A DNA stretch of 50,391 bases. Origin: CAZPBO01 sp964584815. Its GTDB lineage: Bacteria > Planctomycetota > SKW154. Under the pieces are notes generated by a model. It worked only from the letters and a program-made list of their open reading frames with translations. It had not been told where the DNA came from and ran no database searches. The DNA is taken from positions 1 to 50,391 of the forward strand of contig CAZPBO010000007.1 in NCBI GenBank assembly GCA_964584815.1. Direction: 5' to 3'. Positions 34,201 to 42,093 of this stretch are shown here, piece by piece; position 1 is the stretch's first letter, and every line of letters starts with the position of its first letter. The translations under genes were made by a program, and so were the position numbers.

Positions 34201-35488
34201 CGCCCGCAAAAAGCCTGTTAAGAAACCGCGTGTAGCGAAACTGGAGTTTGACCTGAACCGTGACCGCCGTGTTCTGTGGATACCCCATATGGATGACCCG
34301 GGTTATGCGCTGGCGGCGGCACTGCGCCATTTCGGCGTCCCCGCACGCCATATGCCGCTTTCCGACCAGCAGACCCTTGACCTGGGCAGACGCCACACCT
34401 CCGGAAAAGAGTGCTATCCCTGCATCATCACAACAGGCGATATGCTTAAAATCATCTTTGACAAAGAGTTTGACCCACGCTATCACGCCTTCTTTATGCC
34501 TGATGCTCGCGGTCCCTGCCGTTTTGGACAGTACAATCGCTTCCACCGCATGCTGCTTGACGACCTCGGCTATGAGGATGTAGTGGTCGTCAACCTTGAC
34601 CAGACAAGCGAATGGAACGAGCATCTGGAGAAGATAGCACAAGGCTTCAGGCGGCTGGCGTTCCGCGGCATTATTGTTGTTGATACGATGAAGAGGCTCC
34701 TGCTTGAGCGCCGCCCATACGAGGTGGAAAAAGGCGCCTGCGACCGACTCTACTGGCATCTTATGGCGGAACTTGAAGAGTTGCTTGAACGCGGATTGAT
34801 GGAAGAAGTGATGAATTTCCCCAAGAAAGTCGTGCGCGAGTTCAACAAAATAGAGTTGGACCTCACCCAGAAGAAACCCAAGGTTGGCATCATAGGCGAG
34901 ATATTTGTGCGCTCAAATGAATTTGCCAACAACTTCATAGTGCGGCGTCTTGAGGCAGCCGGCGCACAGGTCACAATGCCTTCCTTTGAAGAGTGGCTCA
35001 ACTACATTGACTATGAACGCAGGATAGACTTTCGCGTTATGCGTCAATACGGCAACTGGATAAAGGAGCAGATAGTGCAGTTTGTGGCGAACTCCGACAA
35101 GCGCCGTATCCAGAAACCTTTCCTCGGACACATAAGATGTTTTGCCGTTGAGCCGCCAATGACACAACTTATGGCGCTTGCTGACCGTTATATGACCGAA
35201 TTTATCCGCGGCGAGGCAACTCTGTCCATCGCCAAAGCGATTGAGTATTATGAGCACGGATATCACGGTGTTGTGAATCTGGCGCCGTTCCAGTGCCTCC
35301 CCTCAACCAGCGTCAATTCCATCCTTGAACGCTTCAAGCGTGATTTTGACAACATCCCTGTTCTGAAGATGGCATATGATGGAACGCAACAGGCGGGAGA
35401 GCAGATGCGCATAGAGGCTTTCGTGCATCAGGCGCGACAGTTTATGGAGCGTCGCCAGATGACCCGTCGCTCTGTTCTCGTTCCATAA
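31286..35488 (+). CDS. Large acyl-CoA dehydratase activase (two ATPase domains, DUF2229 and HgdB-like region)
   Basis: A 1400-residue protein of the BadF/BadG/HgdC type. Two ASKHA ATPase modules lie at residues about 1-300 (FDIGSVALKVVVLDEEG) and 310-580 (VGIDIGSISTNVVVIDRQ). Each has the cysteine pair that holds the bridging iron-sulfur cluster (CAAGTGSFLDQQ/GRCSVFAKTD and CAAGTGSFLEEQ/GERCTVFMET). From about residue 665 come DUF2229 and a Cys-containing region related to dehydratase subunits. Known small activators use ATP to push an electron into 2-hydroxyacyl-CoA dehydratases. The function of this giant form is not established. No separate dehydratase genes are nearby. GGAGGAGAG precedes the ATG. 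cysS follows after 14 bases. Confidence 0.92.
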   Translation: MYVGFDIGSVALKVVVLDEEGRVVETHYIRTHGQPLEHAHKMLSDLLERYEISVLAATGYGGKRFAEILDIPFTNEIVAHATAVGFLHPDARTVIEIGGEDSKLIKIETDQESGHVRIRDIRMNTLCAAGTGSFLDQQAARLGVSIEEFGKMALKCEHPPRIAGRCSVFAKTDMIHLQQQATPVEAIIAGLCFAMVRNYVSSIAKRGDFEEPIVFVGGVAANAGIRRAFEEILSSPIIVPEHHAQTGAIGAVLPFLKNTEKRPKPDPQKLTQYLKSRKIEVKYLEPLPKQDYPYRVETVKLDTKPDEKVDVWVGIDIGSISTNVVVIDRQKRVLARRYLMTAGRPIEAVKKGLYEVGQEIGDKVRVLGACTTGSGRYLIADVVGGDIVKNEITAHATGAYHMDPEVDTIFEIGGQDSKYISMDHGAIVDFTMNKVCAAGTGSFLEEQAEKLGVNIKDEFSQIALSAEKPADLGERCTVFMETQLNHLMQQGVPKESLISGLCYSIVYNYLNKVVEFRRVGERIFFQGGTAYNRGVKAAFEKVLGKKVEVPPQHDVLGAYGAAIIALQELPNGPSKFKGFDLRDMKYQIETFECTDCPNRCEINKVTIEGEEPLYYGSRCGKYDIKRKKKGKDIPRLFKEREKMLINEAYPKNKPDNPNGKKVGLPRVSLFFEYCPFFKAFLTECGFEVVLSDPTNRQTITRGLDTIQAEFCFPIKVAHGHVMNLLEKGVDYVFLPCVVNTPPLVEGMERSYNCVYVQALPYILRSAIDFAKYGAKPLIPVLHLEWNFKRWVERPLVEMAAEVGVPRGVAKRAVRVAWQAQKRFWHMLEERGKEVLASLKPDQKALVIVSRPYNGFDPGLNLNIPEKLRDMGVLAIPMDFLPLSEEASVAEDYPHMYWKYGQRILAAARIIARDDRLYPIYISNFGCGPDSFIQKFTVKALEGKPCLFIEIDEHSADVGAITRLEAFLDSLKHARKKPVKKPRVAKLEFDLNRDRRVLWIPHMDDPGYALAAALRHFGVPARHMPLSDQQTLDLGRRHTSGKECYPCIITTGDMLKIIFDKEFDPRYHAFFMPDARGPCRFGQYNRFHRMLLDDLGYEDVVVVNLDQTSEWNEHLEKIAQGFRRLAFRGIIVVDTMKRLLLERRPYEVEKGACDRLYWHLMAELEELLERGLMEEVMNFPKKVVREFNKIELDLTQKKPKVGIIGEIFVRSNEFANNFIVRRLEAAGAQVTMPSFEEWLNYIDYERRIDFRVMRQYGNWIKEQIVQFVANSDKRRIQKPFLGHIRCFAVEPPMTQLMALADRYMTEFIRGEATLSIAKAIEYYEHGYHGVVNLAPFQCLPSTSVNSILERFKRDFDNIPVLKMAYDGTQQAGEQMRIEAFVHQARQFMERRQMTRRSVLVP

Positions 35489-35502
35489 GTGGAGACGCGA
35501 AT

Positions 35503-36909
35503 ATGCGGCTTTACAACACCTTAACGCGCAAAAAAGAGGAATTTTCCCCGCTTGAGGAGAACCACATACGGATGTATCACTGCGGACCGACCGTCTATGA
35601 CCACGCGCATATCGGCAATTTCCGCGCTTTTGTGTTCGCCGACATCCTGCGGCGCTATTTTGAGTTCCGCGGATATCGCGTCACACAGGTTATGAACATC
35701 ACCGATGTGGGGCACATGACGACTGACGCGGACGAGGGTGAGGACAAACTTGAGGTCGCCGCAAAACGCGAAAGAAAAGACCCCTACTCCATCGCCCGCT
35801 TTTACGAAGCATCTTTCTTTGAAGACATAGATGCTCTGCGCATAAAGCGTGCCCACCACTATCCCCGCGCCACAGAACATATACCCGAAATGATTGCTCT
35901 CATTGAGAGACTGCTTGAGAAGGGATACGCATACAAAGCGGCTGATGGAGTCTATTTTGATGTGACAAAATTTGAGGGATACGGCAAGTTGAGTGGCAAC
36001 ACTGTTGAGCGCCTTATGGCGGGCGCCCGCGTTGCCGTCAATCCCAACAAGCGCAATCCTTATGACTTCGCCCTCTGGAAGTTTGACCCAAAACACTTAA
36101 TGCAGTGGGACGCGCCCTGGGGACGCGGCTTCCCAGGCTGGCATATTGAATGCTCCGCTATGTCCATGAAATATCTTGGTGAGACATTTGACATCCATAC
36201 AGGCGGAGAAGACGGCATATTCCCGCACCACGAATGCGAGATAGCCCAGTCGGAGGCGGCAACAGGTAAACCATTCGTGCGTTTCTGGCTCCATGTGCGT
36301 TTTCTGCTTGTTGACGGACAGAAGATGTCCAAATCGCTCGGCAACTTTTACACCGTAAAGGATATCTTAAACAAGGGCTTTTCAGGAAGGGTGCTGCGCT
36401 ATGCGCTTATGTCAACCCACTACCGCAAGAACCTGAATTTCACATTTGAGGGGTTGGAGGCGGCGAAAGCGGCGATAGAGCGGATGGAGAACTTCGTTTT
36501 GAGTATGCAGGATGTGGCGGGGACAAGCGACGACCCTGCCGTGGATGAGGCGCTTAAGAAGGCGGAGGACGATTTTGTAGAGGCGATGGACGATGATATA
36601 GAGATATCGGCGGCGCTGGCGGCGGTCTTTGAGATGATACGGGCTGTGAATCGTACCAATCCGTCACAAAAACAGGCGCAGAAAGCGATAAAACTTATGC
36701 ACAGGTTTGATGAAGTCCTCGGCGTGCTGGATGTTGAGCGCAAAAAAGAGGTGCCTGAAGAGGTGCTGGAGTTGGTGCGGAAAAGGCAGGAGGCACGCAA
36801 AGCCAAAGACTACGCCACCGCTGATGCTATTCGTCAGCAGGTGCAGAAGTTAGGCTATCTCATAGAAGACACACCAACAGGTCCCCGCGTCAAACCCCTA
36901 TCCGACTAA
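35503..36909 (+). CDS. cysS: Cysteinyl-tRNA synthetase
   Basis: Charges tRNA-Cys with cysteine. The class I signature is HAHIGNF, with the zinc ligand Cys in YHCGPTVYD. Other ligands are in HIECSAMSMKYLG and HHECEIAQSEA. The KMSKS loop is intact (GQKMSKSLGNF). The C-terminal anticodon-binding helices end with the common phrase RQEARKAKDYATADAIRQQV. Length is 468 residues, normal for the family. It probably shares a transcript with the activase upstream. The next gene starts 19 bases after its stop. Confidence 0.97.
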   Translation: MRLYNTLTRKKEEFSPLEENHIRMYHCGPTVYDHAHIGNFRAFVFADILRRYFEFRGYRVTQVMNITDVGHMTTDADEGEDKLEVAAKRERKDPYSIARFYEASFFEDIDALRIKRAHHYPRATEHIPEMIALIERLLEKGYAYKAADGVYFDVTKFEGYGKLSGNTVERLMAGARVAVNPNKRNPYDFALWKFDPKHLMQWDAPWGRGFPGWHIECSAMSMKYLGETFDIHTGGEDGIFPHHECEIAQSEAATGKPFVRFWLHVRFLLVDGQKMSKSLGNFYTVKDILNKGFSGRVLRYALMSTHYRKNLNFTFEGLEAAKAAIERMENFVLSMQDVAGTSDDPAVDEALKKAEDDFVEAMDDDIEISAALAAVFEMIRAVNRTNPSQKQAQKAIKLMHRFDEVLGVLDVERKKEVPEEVLELVRKRQEARKAKDYATADAIRQQVQKLGYLIEDTPTGPRVKPLSD

Positions 36910-36928
36910 AATAGTGGAGGACGAACGG

Positions 36929-38089
36929 ATGAGCGGCGAAAACAACAGTAATAGGAGAGAGGTAAAGACAAAAGAACTCGCGGGTGCAATAAGAAGACTA
37001 GCGGAGAAAAAAGAGGAAACAATGGTTCTGGCGGTCTTTGCCGATATCCGAAACTTCACCTCTTGGGCGGCGAAACACTCATTGAACATTGCCCCTGTCG
37101 TGACAGCCTTCAGTGTTTTCGCCTTGCGGTTTGGAGAAAAACTTGCTGGTGTGTTAGGAAGCGACGGATCTTCAACGCTTGTGAAGATGCTGGGAGATGG
37201 TGTGCTTATAGTGGTTCCTTGCAAGGAACCTGATTCAGAAACGGTGAAAAGGTTGGCGGAAGTGTTGACGGAGATGTCGGAGGTTTGGACCAGAGTGTTT
37301 TGTCCTGTTCTGAAGAAAACTATACGATGCCGTCCGCCGGAGGAGATAGGGGTAGGGGTAAGCATGGGGCCAGCGATCGTTTTGGAGATAGAGACAGAAG
37401 GCGAGGAAAGAAAGGATTACTTTGGTTCTGTTTTGAACAGGGCGCAGAGGCTTTCTGGATTGGCGCGTCCGAAAGGTGTCATTATCGATGCCGAGGCGAT
37501 GTATGAACTGAAAGACCATATCAATCAGGGTGCTATAAAAGGATGGCGCGATGAGACCTTTTTCGTCCCCGATTTTGGCAGGGTCAGGGTCTTTTGCACA
37601 GATGATGTGGCGCGCACCCAGTTGAGGGAGTATCTGAAGAGCCGAATAGAGGTTCACGCGGCGGGAATATGTCTCAGAAAAACCTCTAACGGATGGGAGG
37701 TGCTGCTTGGCTGCAGAAAGCAAAGCAGAGAACTCTACCCGGGGTACTGGGATACAGGTGGGGGGCATATGGTTAGCGGAGAGACATTTGAGGAAACTGT
37801 TCGTCGCCAACATAGGGAGGAGTTCGGCATAGAAAGTGAACCTATCTGCGTCGTTGACACATACAGTATCTCTCCAAACCGAGAGCGCCCTCTGATCCCC
37901 GGACTCTGCTTGGCTTGTCGTTATGTCTCGGGCGAACCGCGCAAGAGCTCAGATGAGTTTGAACAAATCGAATGGGTGCCCGTATCGCGGGTCGGAAAGG
38001 GCAAATACGCCCGCATAATACCCGGCATCCCGAAACAGATTCAAAAAGCCATCTCCATCCTTGAATCCACTACGGCGGGGTCAGTTTGA
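36929..38089 (+). CDS. Class III nucleotide cyclase fused to a NUDIX domain
   Basis: An uncommon two-domain protein of 386 residues. Residues about 30-210 form a class III cyclase. Metal-binding aspartates are Asp39 (FADIRNF) and Asp90 (KMLGDGV). Lys86 and Asp163 occupy adenine-selecting positions, and Asn170 and Arg174 (SVLNRAQRL) are the transition-state pair. So adenylate cyclase activity is likely. Residues about 240-386 are a NUDIX hydrolase with the box at Gly279-Ile301 (GHMVSGETFEETVRRQHREE). The metal-binding Glu297-Glu298 are kept, but the usual REU is RQH. There is no membrane span or known sensor. The ATG at 36929 is seven bases after GGAGG. Codons seem richer in AGA/AGG than in neighbours. 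The end overlaps the converging lipoprotein gene by 20 bases. Confidence 0.87.
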   Translation: MSGENNSNRREVKTKELAGAIRRLAEKKEETMVLAVFADIRNFTSWAAKHSLNIAPVVTAFSVFALRFGEKLAGVLGSDGSSTLVKMLGDGVLIVVPCKEPDSETVKRLAEVLTEMSEVWTRVFCPVLKKTIRCRPPEEIGVGVSMGPAIVLEIETEGEERKDYFGSVLNRAQRLSGLARPKGVIIDAEAMYELKDHINQGAIKGWRDETFFVPDFGRVRVFCTDDVARTQLREYLKSRIEVHAAGICLRKTSNGWEVLLGCRKQSRELYPGYWDTGGGHMVSGETFEETVRRQHREEFGIESEPICVVDTYSISPNRERPLIPGLCLACRYVSGEPRKSSDEFEQIEWVPVSRVGKGKYARIIPGIPKQIQKAISILESTTAGSV

Positions 38090-41000
38090 AGTCCGCATCT
38101 GTTACGCTGTTTCCTCCTGTTATATCAATCCCTTCACTCTGATTCGGCGTTGCATCGTCGTTGTCGTAGAAACCCGTCGGCTCACCTGACGGGTCAAGAT
38201 TAGGTATCACATCCATCATAGAGTAAACATAGTAGGTGCCGTCAGGCAGGTTGTAGAAGGTGTAAGTGTAGGTGCCGGTTGCCGCGTTGTATTTAGCAAC
38301 TGTCCAGAAAACCGGGTCGTTACTTGACGGCTGGTTGTTGGTAGTGTCCCAGTTTGACGGGTCAAAAACTGCGACCGTTACATAGGAGCGGGCAGTTATG
38401 GAAGCGTCAGGTGTTATTGTTCCCGATATGGAACCGAGACTGCTGTCCACAACCCAGAACGGACGCTCAATCATGAAACTCACGCCGATAGCATAGGCGG
38501 TGTCGCCACCAGGTGACTCAACAGTCGCCAACACAGCCCAGAAGCGCCTGCTGTTCGGCAAAGCGTACGCATCAGGCAGCGTCAAACTTGTGGCGTCTCT
38601 TGCTGTTCTGAAACCTATGAACACATCGTTGTCAACATCAATAACAAAAACAGCGACAAATTGCGCTTCAACATCAATTTGGCTGGCGTTCCAGGTGAAG
38701 GTCGGGGTCGTGTCTGCGACGCCTTCGTTTATGTCGGGCGACTGTGGTGCAGGCGAATCATTGGGGTCGGGAATGTAAACCTTTTTTGTGAATGTAACGG
38801 TATGCCCGGCGCTGTCTTTTATGGTGAAGGTGAATGTGTTGTAGTCGCCAAGTGTCAGCGCGCTCTGATGTATATCTCCCGCCTTGCCCGGCATAATGTG
38901 GTCACCGTCGGGCTTGGTCTCATACTCATATTCGTCGCCTCCATCAGACAGCAGACGCCACTTTGCGCTGCCGCAGGTCACCGTCACATCCAACCCACCA
39001 CCACCATAAATCGCCACTATATCCATCCCGTCAGGTGGAGCACTGCTCCATGTGATGCTGTATGCACCTGTTGTATAGTCTATTGTTCCCGTCGCATCGC
39101 CTGTTATATTGCCGCTTGAGTCGTCCCACGCCCGCAGATTACCCGAGATGAAGACGAGTCCTCCTGTTCGGATGGGCGCGTTCAGAGTGCCGCTCCAACT
39201 CGTCTGCGTCCCGTCTCCCGTGCCTATCGTCTCCTCATATGTGTTGGCGGAAGCGTTGTCTTCGTCTTCAACACCCACGCGGAAACGAAGCACTATATTG
39301 CCGCTTGCCCACACATCCACATCAACAGTCTCATCAAGCGACCAACCGCTAACCCGTGGTGTTTTATCAGTGGAGGAGGTCGCCTGCGTGGTTATTGTCC
39401 AACTATAAGCCGAACCTAACGAGTTGCCGGCAAGGTCTTTCATATCGGCAGAAAGTGTGAAGGTGAACTGCACCGCCTCGTCCCAGTAGAGGAAGCCTGG
39501 GAATTTTGGTGTTGGTTGAAGACGCATTACGGCGCCACCGCCGAGGAACGACTGCCTCCTTGCGCGCGGCACCAGTTCAACCCCCTTAATCGGCGCACCT
39601 GATACCGCATCCTTCACCACAAGCGCATCTGATGGCAACTCCGCATCCATCCGTTCACTGAAGCAGACTCCGCCTTTCAGCCATCCCCTGTCAAAATCCG
39701 ATGTGCCGTCTGCGGGCAGCACCCATTCCACGCTCGGCGATGTCGTATCAGGCGTCACACCAAAAGAGAAACTGTAATCCGCTGTAGGACCTGCATTGCC
39801 TGCCAAATCCTCCGCAACACCACTGTTTATCGTCACCGTCACCGTTCCTGTCAGAGCCCTGTCAGGATAAAGCGAAATAACACTGCCCTCCCAGACAGAG
39901 GCAGAAAATGTCACACTGCCACCGCTGTCGCTTATAGATATCTTGCCTGAGTCCAAAGATGAGGGATTAAGCGATTCAGAAAACAGCACAAGGATACGGC
40001 GCCTTGGGTAGACTGTTGTTGAGTTGTTTGAAGGTGATACGGCGGTAACCTCTGGCGCNNNNNNNNNNNNNNNNNNNNNNNNNNNNNNNNNNNNNNNNNN
40101 NNNNNNNNNNNNNNNNNNNNNNNNNNNNNNNNNNNNNNNNNNNNNNNNNNNNNNNNNNGAACTGCACGGTTATAGTGCTGGTTGAGGCGGCAACAACTGC
40201 GTCTTTGTCGGGTGTTCTGCTCGCAATCTGCGGTGCGGTGCAGTCACCCGTTTTGAAAGAAGGCGATGAGAACCCAGCGAGCAGATTACCCGCTTTATCC
40301 TGCGGTGGTGAGGAGAAATCCACCTTATAAACGGTGCCATCCGCCAGGTAGTTGTCAGGAACGAAGATGCAGACTTCAGCGTTGTCGGTTGTGCGTGTGC
40401 GCCAGTAAAACTTCCCGCTGACCGCAACACCAGCCACCGTCAGACTGAAGTTATTCTCCACAGACGCCCTGTCCATCGGTCCGTTGTCAAAGACAATGTA
40501 GATGTTCGTCCCCGTCTTTATCTCCGTCCATCCATCACCAGGATAAGCCTCAACAACTACAGGATTTGTGTTGTCAAGGGTCACAGAGATTGAAACTGCT
40601 GCTGATGTGTTGTTTTGGGCATCGGTTGCCCGCGCTTTGATTGTGTAGCCCCCATCAGCCAAACCAGATGTGTCCCAGTTGTAACTCCAGTTCGTCGTTC
40701 CGCCTGCAGCCGTCCAGTCCACAACAGCATTGCCACTTGAATCCTCAACACGCACCTCAACTGTCGCCACCGTGCCACTGTTCGGGTCGGATGCTGTCCC
40801 CTCAATAGTAACTGTCCCCGCCACATAATCGCCATCAGACGGCGATGTTATCGTCACCGTAGGCGCGGTGTTGTCAACCACAACCGTTACCGACACCGCA
40901 TCCGAATTCAACCCATTACTGTCGGTAGCCCTCGCCTCAATCGTGTGCGTGCCATCCGACACCGCCGTTGTGTCCCAATTCCAACTCCAAGTATCCGTGC

Positions 41001-41808
41001 CAGTGGCATCCTGCCAAGAACCGCCGTCTATCCTTACCTGAACAAGGGTGATGGTTGCGGTGCCCTGCGGCGTCGCCGTGCCCGATACGCTCACAGAGCC
41101 CGAAACGCGGTCGTTGTTTGACGGACTGGTTATGGCAACATCCGGTTTCTGCGCGTTTGCAAGAGTCACTGAAATAGATGTCTCACCCTGATTCCCAACA
41201 CCGTCCGTTGCCCTAACTTTGATTGTGTAGTCGCCATCAGCCGCACCAGATGTGTCCCAGTCGTAACTCCAGTTCGCCGTTCCACTCGCAGCCGTCCAGT
41301 TAACAACAGCACTACCGCTTGAATCCTCTATACGCACCTCAACTGTCGCCACTGTGCCACTGTTCGGGTCAGACGCCGTCCCCTCAATCGTAACTGTCCC
41401 TGCAACTGTCGCGTTGTTGGCAGGTGATGTTATCGTCACCGTAGGGTCTGTGTTGTCAACCGTGACAGTGACAGAAGCAATCGTTGATGTGTTACCGGCT
41501 TTGTCTGTTGCTTGCGCCTCAATCGTATGTGTGCCATCCGACACCGCCGTTGTGTCCCAATTCCAACTCCAAGTATCCGTTCCTGTAGCGTCGTTCCAGG
41601 AACCGCCGTCTATGCGCACCTCTACCTTCGCAACTTCCACATTGTCAGATGCTGTTCCCTGAACCGTCACTGTTCCAGCAACCCGCGCGTTGTTGGCAGG
41701 GGCTGTTATCGTCACATCAGGCGGCACCCTCTCGGGCTTTTTGTGCTTCTTCTTGCATCCACCAGCCACGGCAACAAAGACCGCAAGAATAACAAGTCCT
41801 TTCCGCAT
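38070..41808 (-). CDS. Large lipoprotein with Ig-like and Big_5-type repeats (interrupted by gap)
   Basis: Start at 41808 with GGAGG upstream gives a lipoprotein signal (MRKGLVILAVFVAVAGGC, lipobox VAGGC, Cys18). Four Ig-like domains of about 97 residues follow in A-B-A-B order, each beginning like PDVTITAPANNARVAGTVTV. Two or more Big_5-type domains come next (PVVVEAYPGDGWTEIKTGTN; PEVTAVSPSNNSTTVYPRRR). The C-terminal part (ITGGNSVTDADFKLTPP) resembles a carboxypeptidase-regulatory-like fold. A 100-N gap at 40059-40158 splits the gene. The frames either side disagree only because the N count is arbitrary. The protein is probably surface-anchored and more than 1240 residues long. Binding of polysaccharide or cells is inferred. 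A strong extended -10 promoter lies upstream. Confidence 0.85.
40059..40158. other. Scaffold gap (100 N)
   Basis: 100 N inside the Ig-like lipoprotein gene, within a Big_5-type domain. Repeated domains may have broken the assembly here. Confidence 0.99.
40559..41722. repeat. Tandem 582-bp repeat (two Ig-like domains per unit)
   Basis: Two copies of a 582-bp unit encode the A-B Ig-like pair. About 50 bases are identical between 40949-40998 and 41531-41580, and another near-identical block is at 40759 and 41341. The register is the same in both cases (582 bases, 194 codons). Confidence 0.8.
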
Positions 41809-41849
41809 CACCAAAACCTCCAGAAAAAACAAAAAATAAAAGTGCCCAG

Positions 41850-41877
41850 ACTTTAGCATGCAAAAATCTGCTGTCAA
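41850..41877 (-). promoter_or_regulatory. Strong promoter for the Ig-like lipoprotein gene
   Basis: TTGACA (41872-41877), 16 bases, then TAAAGT (41850-41855), preceded by TGC, i.e. an extended -10. Start codon is 42 bases downstream of the -10. Confidence 0.68.
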
Positions 41878-42093
41878 GCAAAAAGTTTATTCTGCCCAAA
41901 AGATTCTTCCTTAAATCTTGTAAAGACCTCTCCTTTTCTCATCATTTTTACTCTTGGCAGTTACCCTCACCCGCAACCGATTCGCACATACTTCAGGATT
42001 AGAAGAACTCAACACACTGGAAGGCGTTTCACTCTTATATGGATTTAGGAAAGGATTCCCCAATTGCGACACCGACTGCTGGGAGGATGGGAA

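Noticed and set aside
40559..41722. CRISPR array
   Set aside because: The repeats are 582 bases long, in frame and encode Ig-like domains. There are no short repeats with unique spacers anywhere in the window.
38070..41877. Two separate genes either side of the gap at 40059
   Set aside because: The bases just left of the gap read in frame as the start of the same Big_5-type domain, so the break is due to the arbitrary N count.
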